From contig JAKVCU010000076.1 of the NCBI GenBank assembly GCA_022448955.1, positions 1 through 46,507 of the forward strand: DNA of 46,507 nucleotides, in the 5' to 3' direction. The position numbers and the translations under genes are program-made. Positions 33,101-42,185 of the stretch are shown one piece after another. Positions within the stretch are counted from its first letter, which is position 1; the number at the start of each line of letters is the position of its first letter. Under the pieces are notes generated by a model. That model did no database searches, was not told where the DNA came from, and was given only the letters and a program-made list of their open reading frames with translations. Source of the DNA: Saprospiraceae bacterium (GTDB lineage: Bacteria; Bacteroidota; Bacteroidia; Chitinophagales; Saprospiraceae).

Positions 33101-34378
33101 ATGAAAAAAATCTACGCTACATCTCTGATTGCATTCATCTTAGTTTTGCAGCTAAATGCTCAAGACGAAGTATTCGATCAACCATCTGTTGGACCAAGTT
33201 ATACCTTTAATTCTTTCTATAGCATTGTTGATGGAGAGCAAGCTCAGGTAGACCACTCTGAATGGGATATCGCTTTTGATGTTGCTCCACAGGGTACTGG
33301 TATATTCGTTAATGAAGGAGCTATTTTATCCTTTGGCGCACCTGCTCCTCAAGTGGAATTATATTTGACTGGTTCCACAGACTTCGAAACTTTGGATACT
33401 GCAGGAATGCAAAGAATTTACAATGAAGAGCTTAATTGGGAAGAAGGAGCATTCAACCATGTGAAGGATCCAAGTGAAACTTCTGATGTTGGTTGGGGAC
33501 TCACTAATCAAACGACTGCTGAGGTTAATAGTATTCGCTTTTATGTCATCAGATTGAGAGAAGGTCAATATAAAAAACTTGAGATTCAGTCAATGATTAA
33601 TGAAATCTATACTATCCGATATGCTAATTTAGATGGGAGTGATGAACAAACGCATACGATTAATAAAGTAGATTACTCAGGAAAGACCTTAGCTTACTTT
33701 TCTTTAGCAGAAAATACAGCTAAAGATTTGGAGCCTGAGCAGTGGGATTTAGCTTTTACACGCTATTATACTCCTCTTGATGATGGTCAGGGAGGTAGCA
33801 TTCAGTATCAAGTGACGGGTACGCTTTCTAACTCGGGTATGGAAATTGCGCAAGCAGATGGTGTTGATCCAGCTACTGTAAACTATCTAGATTATGAAGA
33901 TAGCTACACGAATAACATCAAAGAGATTGGCTTCGATTGGAAGTTTTTTGATTTCCAGTCTGGTTGGGGCATTGTAAATGATCGTGCTTACTTCGTAAAA
34001 ACAAGAACAAACGAAATATGGAAGCTTATATTCTATGATTTTGAAGGTTCTTCTACTGGTGTTTCTACCTTAGGAAAAACTTTCCAAGCAGAAGTAACTG
34101 ATCTTGAAAATGCACCTGAGTATGTTGTTTCTTTGAATACTTTCCCAAATCCTACGACAGATATTTTAAATATCTCTTTCGAATTAGAGCAGGCTGTGAA
34201 AAATACCCCTATTCGTCTTTACAATCAATTAGGACAATTGGTTTGGCAAGAGGAAATGGATTTAACAGCTGGTTTTCAAGTTAGAACTATCAACATAGAA
34301 AACTTGCCAACAGCTACTTATCAACTTCTAATTCAGTTGGATGGGGCAATTGTCAATAAAGCAATTATCAAAAAGTAA
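33101..34378 (+). CDS. hmuY: HmuY-family heme-binding protein with T9SS sorting domain
   Basis: 425 residues from ATG 33101; the longer frame from TTG 33056 overlaps the promoter. A signal peptide (1-20, LQLNAQ) is followed by a HmuY-like domain, recognisable by paired 'W-D-I-A-F' motifs (HSEWDIAFD near residue 53, EQWDLAFTRYYTP near 218). The C-terminal 80 residues are a T9SS sorting domain (FPNPTTDILNISF...IRLYNQLGQ...ATYQLLI...NKAIIKK). Family members capture heme from host or environmental proteins and pass it to a TonB-dependent receptor. Here the tail implies surface delivery by T9SS rather than lipid anchoring as in Porphyromonas gingivalis HmuY. First gene of a heme-uptake operon. Confidence 0.9.
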   Translation: MKKIYATSLIAFILVLQLNAQDEVFDQPSVGPSYTFNSFYSIVDGEQAQVDHSEWDIAFDVAPQGTGIFVNEGAILSFGAPAPQVELYLTGSTDFETLDTAGMQRIYNEELNWEEGAFNHVKDPSETSDVGWGLTNQTTAEVNSIRFYVIRLREGQYKKLEIQSMINEIYTIRYANLDGSDEQTHTINKVDYSGKTLAYFSLAENTAKDLEPEQWDLAFTRYYTPLDDGQGGSIQYQVTGTLSNSGMEIAQADGVDPATVNYLDYEDSYTNNIKEIGFDWKFFDFQSGWGIVNDRAYFVKTRTNEIWKLIFYDFEGSSTGVSTLGKTFQAEVTDLENAPEYVVSLNTFPNPTTDILNISFELEQAVKNTPIRLYNQLGQLVWQEEMDLTAGFQVRTINIENLPTATYQLLIQLDGAIVNKAIIKK

Positions 34379-34386
34379 TTTAGTCT

Positions 34387-35316
34387 GTGTTAATCAATAT
34401 ATCATTAAAGCTTAAACTGTTTCTATTTCTCTTGGGATTGGCGACCTTTGGTTGCCAATCCTCAAGTTCTGAATCTATCACAAGTGATTCAAAGGAAACC
34501 AAAGTTGTTAAAGAGCAAAAAGCTTTTGAAAATGGTAAAATTGTTTCATTAAGTGGATTCATTTCAGAAGTGCTTTATGATTTAGGTTTAGAGCAACAAA
34601 TCATTGCAAGAGATGTAACATCAACTTATCCTGAATCTTTGGCTACTCTGCCTAATTTAGGGCATGTAAGTCAGCTCAACACAGAAGCAATAATCGCATT
34701 ACAGCCAGATGTAATTATAATAGAACAGGCCCAACTTGGCCAGTTCAAACAATATGAACAATTGCGAAAAAGCGATATATCAATTATCACTGTACCTAGT
34801 TCGCATAGCTTAAGTAATGCTGTTCATGCGGCAGAGTATTTGAAGCAATATCTATCTATCGATAAACAAGAGATAGCAGACTTAAAAGCTCAAATTATTG
34901 CGGATAGCATGAAATTAGAAAGCCAATTGGCTAGTATTAGTGAAAAGGCTAAGGTCCTTTTTATTTATGCACGCAGTACAGGAAGGTTGATGGTTGCAGG
35001 TAGCAATACTTCTGCGGCTGCTATTATTGAGAAAGCAGGTGCCCTAAATGCAATTTCATCCTTTGAAAGCTTCAAACCACTTTCACCAGAAGCTTTAATT
35101 GAAGCATCTCCTGATATTATTTTAATGTTTAGAAGTGGCTTAGAGAGTTTGGATGGAAAGCAGGGATTAGCACAAATTGTGGGTATACCACAGACGCCTG
35201 CTTATCAGAATAATCGAATAATAGCAATGGATGGCCATTATTTAACCGCCTTTGGACCTAGAGCTAGTAAAGCAGCTCTGGAACTATTTAGTCAGATTTA
35301 TATCGATCCGTTATAA
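34387..35316 (+). CDS. hmuT: Heme ABC transporter substrate-binding lipoprotein
   Basis: 309 residues from a GTG start 8 bp after hmuY. The lipidation site is Cys23 (LATFGC). The rest is a type III periplasmic-binding fold of the heme/cobalamin/siderophore class: RIVSLSGFISEVLYDLGLE-like start, RDVTSTYPESLATLPNLGHVSQLNTEAIIALQPDVII, and the C-terminal TAFGPRASKAALELF. In a heme operon this is the HmuT role: receiving heme in the periplasm and feeding the permease. No upstream ATG is in frame, so the GTG start is secure enough. Confidence 0.93.
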   Translation: MLINISLKLKLFLFLLGLATFGCQSSSSESITSDSKETKVVKEQKAFENGKIVSLSGFISEVLYDLGLEQQIIARDVTSTYPESLATLPNLGHVSQLNTEAIIALQPDVIIIEQAQLGQFKQYEQLRKSDISIITVPSSHSLSNAVHAAEYLKQYLSIDKQEIADLKAQIIADSMKLESQLASISEKAKVLFIYARSTGRLMVAGSNTSAAAIIEKAGALNAISSFESFKPLSPEALIEASPDIILMFRSGLESLDGKQGLAQIVGIPQTPAYQNNRIIAMDGHYLTAFGPRASKAALELFSQIYIDPL

Positions 35317-35344
35317 ATGTGTGTAATTATAGTTTTAAGAATTT

Positions 35345-36379
35345 ATGACAGAATTCAAAGGGAATCGAGCAATTATAATCCCAACTTTAGTTAGTATACT
35401 TTTACTAAGTATTATTGGGGCCTTATTTTTTGGTGCTTATCATTTAAGTATCCAAGAAATCTGGAGCGCTGTTTTTCTTAATGATAACAGTGCAAATCGT
35501 TTTCTAATTTTGCAGATTCGCCTTCCCCGAATAGCACTCTCGGCACTTATTGGTGCAGGATTATCGGTGTCAGGAGCTGCTATTCAGGGGCTGTTTAGAA
35601 ATCCACTAGCTGATCAAACGCTTATCGGTGTGACGAGTGGAGCCATGCTTTTTGCAGTTTTATCTATTGTCTTGTCTGGATCTATCCTCGCCCAATTATC
35701 AGAACTATTCAAGCAAAGCACCATTGCCTTAGCTGCTTTTATAGGTGGTTTATTGACGACCTATCTAGTCTATTTTTTATCAAGCTCAGATGGTAGAACA
35801 AAGGTTACTACCATGCTGTTGGCTGGTATTGCCATATCAGCCTTCGCAGCAGCAATTAGTGGGATATTCATCTATTTATCTGATGATGAACAGCTGAGAG
35901 ATATTACATTCTGGAGTCTTGGTAGTTTTAGTGGTGCTAATTGGATTCAGGTACTTATTGTTGGGCCCATAGTTCTTATAGGTATTATTGGTTTGATGTT
36001 GCGCTCCAAAGCACTAAATGCCATACTATTAGGCGAAAAAGAAGCGGTATATCTTGGTATAGAAGTAGAAAAAGTAAAATCAAGAGTGATTTTGCTTACT
36101 GCTTTGATGGTCGGCGTATGTATCGCTATGAGTGGTATTATTGGATTTGTAGGTCTTGTCATTCCTCATTTGTTGCGGCTGGTCTTCGGTACGGATTACC
36201 GGCTACTACTTAAAGCTTCTGTTTTCTTAGGTGCCGTATTTATGATTATTACAGATACTTTAGCAAGGACTATCGTGGCACCAAGTGAATTACCCATTGG
36301 TATATTAACGGCTATGATAGGTGCTCCATTTTTTCTCTGGTTGCTGGTCAAGGCACAACACCAAAATATAGCCATATGA
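35345..36379 (+). CDS. hmuU: Heme ABC transporter permease (FecCD family)
   Basis: 344 residues with about nine or ten hydrophobic segments. Family signatures: RLPRIALSALIGAGLSVSGAAIQGLFRNPLADQTLIG (N-terminal), SGIIGFVGLVIPHLLRLVFGTDYR (the loop that contacts the ATPase), and ELPIGILTAMIGAPFFLWLL at the end. It forms the inner-membrane channel as a homodimer. It follows the binding-protein gene by 28 bp and overlaps the ATPase gene by 4 bp (ATGA). Confidence 0.96.
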   Translation: MTEFKGNRAIIIPTLVSILLLSIIGALFFGAYHLSIQEIWSAVFLNDNSANRFLILQIRLPRIALSALIGAGLSVSGAAIQGLFRNPLADQTLIGVTSGAMLFAVLSIVLSGSILAQLSELFKQSTIALAAFIGGLLTTYLVYFLSSSDGRTKVTTMLLAGIAISAFAAAISGIFIYLSDDEQLRDITFWSLGSFSGANWIQVLIVGPIVLIGIIGLMLRSKALNAILLGEKEAVYLGIEVEKVKSRVILLTALMVGVCIAMSGIIGFVGLVIPHLLRLVFGTDYRLLLKASVFLGAVFMIITDTLARTIVAPSELPIGILTAMIGAPFFLWLLVKAQHQNIAI

Positions 36380-37188
36380 TAAGTGTAGAAAAGATCAGTA
36401 TCAAAAAAAGAAATGTACAAATTATACATGATGCTACTTTTCAGATTATGCCAGGGAAAATAACGGTGCTTGTTGGAAAAAATGGTGCTGGTAAATCGAC
36501 CTTGTTGGAAGCCCTTGCGGGAAATAATCCTGTAAGTAGTGGTGTAATATCATGGGATGGAATATTACTTAGGTACTTCAATAAGCAATCCTTGGCACAT
36601 CGGCGAGCAGTTGTCTCTCAATCTGTAAAGCTTGGCTTTCCCATTAGAGTTGAAGCAGTTATTGAAATGGGAACCTACGCTAGTGAAAATTATATACCCT
36701 CCTTAAAAGTAAAAAGCTTGATTCAGCATGCTTTGTCAAAGGTTGATTTACAAGGCTTCGAAGATAGGTGGTTCTCTTCCTTGTCCGGAGGCGAACAAAA
36801 AAGAGTATTGTTAGCTAAGTGCATTGTACAGCTGAATTGTACCCATTGGGCTGATAACAATAAGTATCTATTTCTAGATGAACCGACAGCCAATCTAGAC
36901 TTACAACAACAATTCAAACTGATCGATACAATCAAATACCTAGTTAGAAGAAGACATATCGGTGTCTTTATGATTTTGCATGACATCAATCTTGCTGCAC
37001 AAGTAGCAGATGAAATCATTTTTATAAAAGAGGGCCGCCTTTCGGTAAAAGGCACTCCCCACCAAGTAATCACCAAGGATCATCTAAAAAATCACCTCGA
37101 TATTGACGCCATTATTCAAAGTCATCCTGTTTTTGATTGCCCTCATATTATCTCTTTACCAGAACACTACGCCTTACTGGCATCATAA
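36376..37188 (+). CDS. hmuV: Heme ABC transporter ATP-binding protein
   Basis: A 270-residue ABC ATPase: Walker A GKNGAGKST (about residues 36-44), signature LSGGEQKRVLLAKCI, Walker B YLFLDEPTANLD, and the switch histidine in ILHDINLAAQ. It powers transport with the permease. There is a short insertion before Walker B (QLNCTHWADNNK), as seen in HmuV proteins. The start overlaps the permease stop by 4 bp, so the two are coupled. Confidence 0.95.
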   Translation: MISVEKISIKKRNVQIIHDATFQIMPGKITVLVGKNGAGKSTLLEALAGNNPVSSGVISWDGILLRYFNKQSLAHRRAVVSQSVKLGFPIRVEAVIEMGTYASENYIPSLKVKSLIQHALSKVDLQGFEDRWFSSLSGGEQKRVLLAKCIVQLNCTHWADNNKYLFLDEPTANLDLQQQFKLIDTIKYLVRRRHIGVFMILHDINLAAQVADEIIFIKEGRLSVKGTPHQVITKDHLKNHLDIDAIIQSHPVFDCPHIISLPEHYALLAS

Positions 37189-37198
37189 ATATAAACAA

Positions 37199-38266
37199 AT
37201 GAAAAACATAACATTATTATTGGAGAAGATTCAAGCTTTAAAGAGTAAAGAACCAAAACTAAGAAATAGAGACCTTGCTCAGCGTCTAGGTATTAGTGAA
37301 GCAGAGCTGTTATCACTCTATGCAGGACAAAATGTTACTATCTTAAATGGTAGCTGGAAAAACCTGATTTCTCAACTTCACCAAATGGGCAATGTCATGG
37401 CGCTTACGCGAAATGAACATTGCGTACATGAAAGAAAAGGTATTTACAAAAATATAGAGTTTTATGATGGACCACATAATATGGGCGTAGCAGTCAATCC
37501 GGATATTGATCTTCGCTTTTTTATGAATGAGTGGCACTATGGATTCGCAGTAATAATGGATCGCCCCAAAGGAAAAAAACTATATTCTTTCCAGTTTTTT
37601 AATAAAAAAGGAGAGGCGGTGCATAAAGTGTTTTCAACACCAAAATCAAATATCAAAGCCTATCATGTCATTGTTGAAATATTCAGAGCAAAAAAACAAA
37701 CACCAATAAATCCGACCGATAAAACCCCATATTGCCGAAAAGTAGAAGAGCCCGATAATTCAATCGATATATCAGGATTTCAACAAGCATGGCTAAACCT
37801 AAAAGATACTCATCATTTCTTTGGACTACTTCGAAAATTTGGCGTAAGCCGAACGCAGGCACTTCGACTAGCTCCAGAGGGATACACTACTGAATTAGAT
37901 AAAGAGGCAGTGATCAGAATGCTACAATTAACCGCCGAAAGAAATGTACCGATCATGTGCTTTTTACATAGCAGAGGGTGTGTTCAGATTCATACAGGTT
38001 CAATCAAAAACCTAAAAGTATTTGGCGATTGGTATAATATTTTGGATCCAAAATTCAATCTGCATCTCAAAATGCCAAGTATAAAGCAAGCATATATCGT
38101 ACGCAAACCTACAGAGGATGGCATAGTTTCAAGCCTAGAATTATTTGATGAAACGGGTGACTTAATCGTCTACTTCTTTGGTGCACGAAAACCTGGTATC
38201 CCAGAGTTAGAAGAATGGAAAACGATCTTGCTAGAGGTACAACCAAATGCCACGTCTATTGCTTAA
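37199..38266 (+). CDS. hmuS: HmuS/HemS-type heme-handling protein
   Basis: 355 residues from ATG 37199, 10 bp after hmuV. A longer in-frame start at 37103 lies inside hmuV and is not preferred. The protein is a tandem duplication typical of the HemS/PhuS/ChuS/HmuS family: the N-terminal LRNRDLAQRLGISEAELLSLYAG, GNVMALTRNEHCVHERKGIYKNIEF, and the second half with VPIMCFLHSRGCVQIHTGSIKNL and WYNILDPKFNLHLK. Members bind cytoplasmic heme and deliver or degrade it. Position after the transporter fits a role in iron release from imported heme. Confidence 0.93.
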   Translation: MKNITLLLEKIQALKSKEPKLRNRDLAQRLGISEAELLSLYAGQNVTILNGSWKNLISQLHQMGNVMALTRNEHCVHERKGIYKNIEFYDGPHNMGVAVNPDIDLRFFMNEWHYGFAVIMDRPKGKKLYSFQFFNKKGEAVHKVFSTPKSNIKAYHVIVEIFRAKKQTPINPTDKTPYCRKVEEPDNSIDISGFQQAWLNLKDTHHFFGLLRKFGVSRTQALRLAPEGYTTELDKEAVIRMLQLTAERNVPIMCFLHSRGCVQIHTGSIKNLKVFGDWYNILDPKFNLHLKMPSIKQAYIVRKPTEDGIVSSLELFDETGDLIVYFFGARKPGIPELEEWKTILLEVQPNATSIA

Positions 38267-38283
38267 TTAAAATATTTTTTGGA

Positions 38284-38592
38284 ATGTGTACTTATCATAT
38301 CCTTATTGAAAGAGAAGATATTATTATCAAATGGTGTAGCGACTGTAACACCTATAATTTAACTTATGGTAATCTGATGATGCAATTTTCTGAGGATGCT
38401 ATTGCACAATTTAAATGTAATCTAAGTGATTGTTACGAATACTATCTAGCTCATACCGTAGATTGGAATAATAGAAATATCTTTTTTAATACGCGTATGG
38501 ATAGTATGCAACTCCTATTCTCGCTGAATGAAGTCAGTGAACTATTAAGCATTATTCAAGAAGCCGAACTCAATCAATTGGCTATTTTATAA
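38284..38592 (+). CDS. Small protein of unknown function in the heme operon
   Basis: 102 residues from ATG 38284 (MCTYHILIERED...); the longer frame from 38215 overlaps hmuS and is not preferred. It begins with a short beta-rich part that has two closely spaced cysteines (KWCSDC) and another pair later (CNLSDC), which could bind a metal or heme. The rest looks helical. Similar small proteins accompany heme operons in this phylum (DUF6686-like, from memory and not verified). It sits between hmuS and the receptor gene, 17 bp and 10 bp away. Confidence 0.7.
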   Translation: MCTYHILIEREDIIIKWCSDCNTYNLTYGNLMMQFSEDAIAQFKCNLSDCYEYYLAHTVDWNNRNIFFNTRMDSMQLLFSLNEVSELLSIIQEAELNQLAIL

Positions 38593-38602
38593 AAGAAATA
38601 AG

Positions 38603-40675
38603 ATGAAATATAAATTTGTTTGCATTAGTATACTATGTTGGAGTATGATGTGCTTCTCTCTAAGGGCTCAATCCAATTTAGATTCTATCGCGTGGGAAAT
38701 TGATGTAGAAGATGTCATTGTCACAGCCCAATACGCACCAACACATTACAAAAATGTAGTTCATGCTGTAAAAGTGATTAAAGCAAAAGACATCCAACGA
38801 CAAGGGCAAAACAACTTGGCAGAAGTGCTTCAAAATCAGTTGAATCTAAGAGTAAATGCTGATCCTATTCTTGGAAATGGTTTAAAGATTCAAGGCATTG
38901 GTGGTGAGAATATCATGATTATGATCGATGGCGTACCTGTAATTGGTCGACTAAACGGAAATATTGATCTATCACAGATATTGTTGAGCAATGTTAAGCG
39001 GATTGAAGTGATTGAAGGGGCAATGTCTGCTCAGTATGGAAGTAATGCTTCAGGTGGCGTAATCAATGTGATTACTAAAAAGACCCAACTAGAAAAACTT
39101 CGCATTGAAAGCCAAAATCAATGGGAAGACATTGGTATTCAAAATAACTCATTAACTATTGGTGGGAAGATAGAAGGCTTTAATATTAGCGCAACAGCTA
39201 GCAGATATTCTAGCCAGTTGGCGCCCGTAGATAGTCTGCGCATTTTTGAAATTCGTGAAACGGCTGATGGGACAGCCTATAATGCCCGCCTCATACCTTG
39301 GAATCCCAAAGAACAAATGGGATTAGAGGGTAATATAGCTTATCGTTTCTCCGATTCTGTAAACATCAATTTTCAATCACGCTATTTCGATGAAGAATTG
39401 ATTATATATGGGGATATTAAAAGGCCTCAGTTTAGGCCCTATGCCTTTGACGATAAATTTCATACTATTCGTCAGGACCATAGCTTACAATTCTCGGCTT
39501 ATCTCAATGAAAATTGGTACCTCAAATCTACTACAGCCTATAACCAATATGATCGAATTAAAGAGGCTTTAAGATTAGATATCGAACCTGATACTATTAG
39601 TATAGTACCGAATGCTCAAGATACTTCTCAGTTTAATTCCTTTTTGCAAAGAGCAAGTATAAGCAGTGTGTTCAATAGCAAATGGAATGTACAAGTCGGT
39701 ATAGAGGCTTTTCTTGAAGATGGTTCAGGGGGAAGAATTGTTGATAGTACAAGTGCACCATTGAATGAAGCAAACCTTGATAATTATGCGCTCTGGATAG
39801 GGTTGAAATATCAAGCAGATACTAAATGGAATGCCTCATTCAACTTGCGGTATGGCTACAATTCAAAATACAATCATCCATTAATACCTTCATTTCACTT
39901 AGCTTGGCAAACGAATCAGAATTGGCGTATGAAATGGAGTTATGCACTGGGCTTTAGAGCACCAAGTTTAAAAGAGCTACACTTTAATTTTATCGATACG
40001 AACCACAATATTGTAGGAAATCCTGATTTAAAAGCAGAATATAGTCAAAATGCCAATTGGAGTATTCAATACGATAAAAAGATGCCGTATAATCACCGAA
40101 TAGAGGCAAAGGCAAAAGTCTTTTATAACCAAATTGAAGACCGAATTGTGTTGGCAACCTACGAACCAAATAAATTTAATTATCAAAATTTGGATGAGTT
40201 TCAGACCTATGGTTTTAATCTAACTTTTAGTTATGCAATTCCAGATTTATTGTCCTTCAGTTCTGGATTTGCTTATACCTACTTGTACAATGCCGTATCT
40301 GAAGAAGCAGATGTAAAGCGATTTGTTCCACTTTCAGAAATGCAAAATCAGTTAAATATAGATATTCCATTTGTAGATGCTCATTGGGTCACTACTCATC
40401 GATTTATTGGGAAGCAAGTTACTTTTCTATCCGTTGAGGATGGTGTAGAGCAAGGGTATATTGGTTCGTACCATTTTTTGAATACGACCCTCAGTAAGTC
40501 TTTCTGGAAAGATCAAATTACTTTAGCGGTTGGAAGTAAGAATATCCTCGATGTACAATCTGTAGGCCTTTCAGGCCAAGCAGGTGGTGTACATAGCAGC
40601 GCTGGTGATACTCAAATTGTCGATTGGGGAAGAACCTACTTTGTTCGAATCCAGCTCAATTTTGGAGTGCTTTAA
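38603..40675 (+). CDS. hmuR: TonB-dependent heme receptor
   Basis: A 690-residue outer-membrane receptor: signal peptide (1-22, SLRAQS), plug domain (about 30-155: DVIVTAQYAPTHYKN, RQGQNNLAEVLQNQ, IMIDGVPVIGRLNG, RIEVIEGAMSAQYGSNASGGVINVITKK), then a beta barrel ending in a strand RTYFVRIQLNFGVL. The barrel includes the GFRAPSLKELHFNF segment typical of heme/colicin-type receptors. Last gene of the operon, with the family and context pointing to heme transport across the outer membrane from the surface-bound HmuY. No carboxypeptidase-like domain precedes the plug, so it is not a SusC type. Confidence 0.93.
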   Translation: MKYKFVCISILCWSMMCFSLRAQSNLDSIAWEIDVEDVIVTAQYAPTHYKNVVHAVKVIKAKDIQRQGQNNLAEVLQNQLNLRVNADPILGNGLKIQGIGGENIMIMIDGVPVIGRLNGNIDLSQILLSNVKRIEVIEGAMSAQYGSNASGGVINVITKKTQLEKLRIESQNQWEDIGIQNNSLTIGGKIEGFNISATASRYSSQLAPVDSLRIFEIRETADGTAYNARLIPWNPKEQMGLEGNIAYRFSDSVNINFQSRYFDEELIIYGDIKRPQFRPYAFDDKFHTIRQDHSLQFSAYLNENWYLKSTTAYNQYDRIKEALRLDIEPDTISIVPNAQDTSQFNSFLQRASISSVFNSKWNVQVGIEAFLEDGSGGRIVDSTSAPLNEANLDNYALWIGLKYQADTKWNASFNLRYGYNSKYNHPLIPSFHLAWQTNQNWRMKWSYALGFRAPSLKELHFNFIDTNHNIVGNPDLKAEYSQNANWSIQYDKKMPYNHRIEAKAKVFYNQIEDRIVLATYEPNKFNYQNLDEFQTYGFNLTFSYAIPDLLSFSSGFAYTYLYNAVSEEADVKRFVPLSEMQNQLNIDIPFVDAHWVTTHRFIGKQVTFLSVEDGVEQGYIGSYHFLNTTLSKSFWKDQITLAVGSKNILDVQSVGLSGQAGGVHSSAGDTQIVDWGRTYFVRIQLNFGVL

Positions 40676-40708
40676 AATAAAATCAATGGTCCTTATTTGC
40701 TGCTCTTA

Positions 40709-41563
40709 CTATCTAGCTATTCTGAGTGTATTCACCCTTAGAAAGTCTTCAATGATTTGAGTAGAAGCGGGAGTGAAAGCATTTACTTCATAATTAAAAC
40801 TGTCAATTTTTGAAGGTGAGTTTGTATTAAGGTGTTGATAATCAGATGATTCATACTCAAAAATTGACCAATGGTTCCATTTGTATTCTAAAGCAGTCAG
40901 ATGATTTTGCCAATCTCCAGCATTTAAATAAGTTACTTTTTTACCATTGATTTCCTTAGTTTTCATTTGAGCTTGGCGAGTATGTCCGCAAATAATATAA
41001 TCGCAAGAATGATAACTAGCCATTCGAAGCGCTTTGTCCTCAAACTGTTGGATATAATTAGCTGTTTTTGTCGTATTCTTTTGGAAAGCAGTAAATCCTA
41101 AAAGGCGTGAGATTTTTTTATGAATAGTATTGTATTTGACTAGTTGACGATAGTTGTATTGGTGGATATTCCTACCAAATGAAGGGCCTAAAAGGCTGAA
41201 ATCAAGTACATCACCATGAAATATCCAATAAGATTTACCCTTAAGCTGTAAGTTCAAGTTATCTCTAAAGTGAAATTGGTTAAATGGGGAATTTAGTTGT
41301 TTTTTTAGCTTAGCATCTTGATCCCCGCTAAGATAATAGACCTTGGTCATCTCAGAGGCGATTTTAAGCACTTTTTGAATGACTTGAATATGAGCCTTTG
41401 GTAGGGGTGTTTCCTGAAGCTTAGCAAAACAAATAAAATCTCCGTTCAATATCAAAGTGCCTATCTCGACACTTTCTAAATAGTTTAGCAACTCTTTGCT
41501 TTTGCATAAATTACTCCCTAATTGCACATCGGAAAGTACAACAATATCTACTGCTCTTTTCAT
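40709..41563 (-). CDS. Calcineurin-like protein, LpxH-related, with altered metal site
   Basis: 284 residues, closely patterned on the Bacteroidota UDP-2,3-diacylglucosamine pyrophosphatase family: VVLSDVQLGS at the start, ILNGDFICF, IFHGDVLDF, YIICGHTRQAQM and YLNAGDWQNHLTALEY. In active members the first motif is DxHLG and the third is GNHDE. Here they read DVQLG (Gln14) and SGDQDAK (Asp81, Gln82), so two metal-binding or catalytic positions are changed, while HGD and GHTR remain. It may be an inactive paralogue or have altered chemistry. A second, standard LpxH would be expected elsewhere in the genome. Confidence 0.88.
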   Translation of the reverse strand: MKRAVDIVVLSDVQLGSNLCKSKELLNYLESVEIGTLILNGDFICFAKLQETPLPKAHIQVIQKVLKIASEMTKVYYLSGDQDAKLKKQLNSPFNQFHFRDNLNLQLKGKSYWIFHGDVLDFSLLGPSFGRNIHQYNYRQLVKYNTIHKKISRLLGFTAFQKNTTKTANYIQQFEDKALRMASYHSCDYIICGHTRQAQMKTKEINGKKVTYLNAGDWQNHLTALEYKWNHWSIFEYESSDYQHLNTNSPSKIDSFNYEVNAFTPASTQIIEDFLRVNTLRIAR

Positions 41564-41733
41564 AAATGATTAGCGCGCATTAAATTGTTTCTAGAAAAAA
41601 ATTAGCTCTGCTCTAATGTTTGAGAACATGTTGCAAGTTGCCTAATAATTGTAAAGTGAATGTGAAACTTAAATTATGAATGCATTAATAATGAGCTCTT
41701 TATGTCCTTTAAAAGCTTAATTATTGTCCTTTG

Positions 41734-41760
41734 AAAACCTCCATAAGGCTTTATGAAGGT
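41734..41760 (-). terminator. Weak terminator after the DUF1573 gene
   Basis: AACCT and CATAA on the left pair with TTATG and AGGTT on the right around a short loop. On the minus strand TTTTC follows. Confidence 0.4.
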
Positions 41761-41792
41761 TGATCTTAAAAAGATAAGCATATAACTCATCG

Positions 41793-42185
41793 TTATTTTT
41801 TAATCACTTCTCCCAAGATGTACAGCTTTTCTGCTTTTTTCTGGCCACTGAAGTAGACCTTGATGTTCTTTTTGAAATGGCCGACCTTGCGAGCATCAAA
41901 ATCTATTTCAATAAAGCTAGTGTCCTTAGGTGCAATAGGATTTGTTGTCCAATTTGGCGCAGTACAGCCGCAGGAAGTACGAACATTATCAATAGTTATA
42001 GGAGTGTCAGATATATTGATGAATCCGAATTGAAATTTGGCTGGTTCATTTTTAGAGATTTTTCCAAAGTCATGAGTATTGGAGGTTAACCACAATACTT
42101 TGCTTTTTACGCCATAAGAGAAGGCGCAAAAAATGAACACCGCATAAAAAAAGATAACTGTAAACTGGCGACTATTATACATCAC
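41793..42185 (-). CDS. DUF1573 domain protein
   Basis: 130 residues with a signal peptide or membrane anchor (about 6-27) and one DUF1573 immunoglobulin-like domain: HDFGKISKNEPAKFQFGFINISDTPITIDNVRTSCGCTAPNW, with the conserved cysteine pair SCGCT, then ARKVGHFKKNIKVYFSG. Secreted or periplasmic. The family is abundant in Bacteroidota and has no firm function. It overlaps the upstream DUF2452 gene by 11 bp, so the two are cotranscribed. Confidence 0.92.
   Translation of the reverse strand: MMYNSRQFTVIFFYAVFIFCAFSYGVKSKVLWLTSNTHDFGKISKNEPAKFQFGFINISDTPITIDNVRTSCGCTAPNWTTNPIAPKDTSFIEIDFDARKVGHFKKNIKVYFSGQKKAEKLYILGEVIKK

Noticed and set aside
37103-37198. An N-terminal extension of hmuS with a hydrophobic segment
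   Set aside because: It lies inside hmuV in another frame; the family start and spacing favour ATG 37199.
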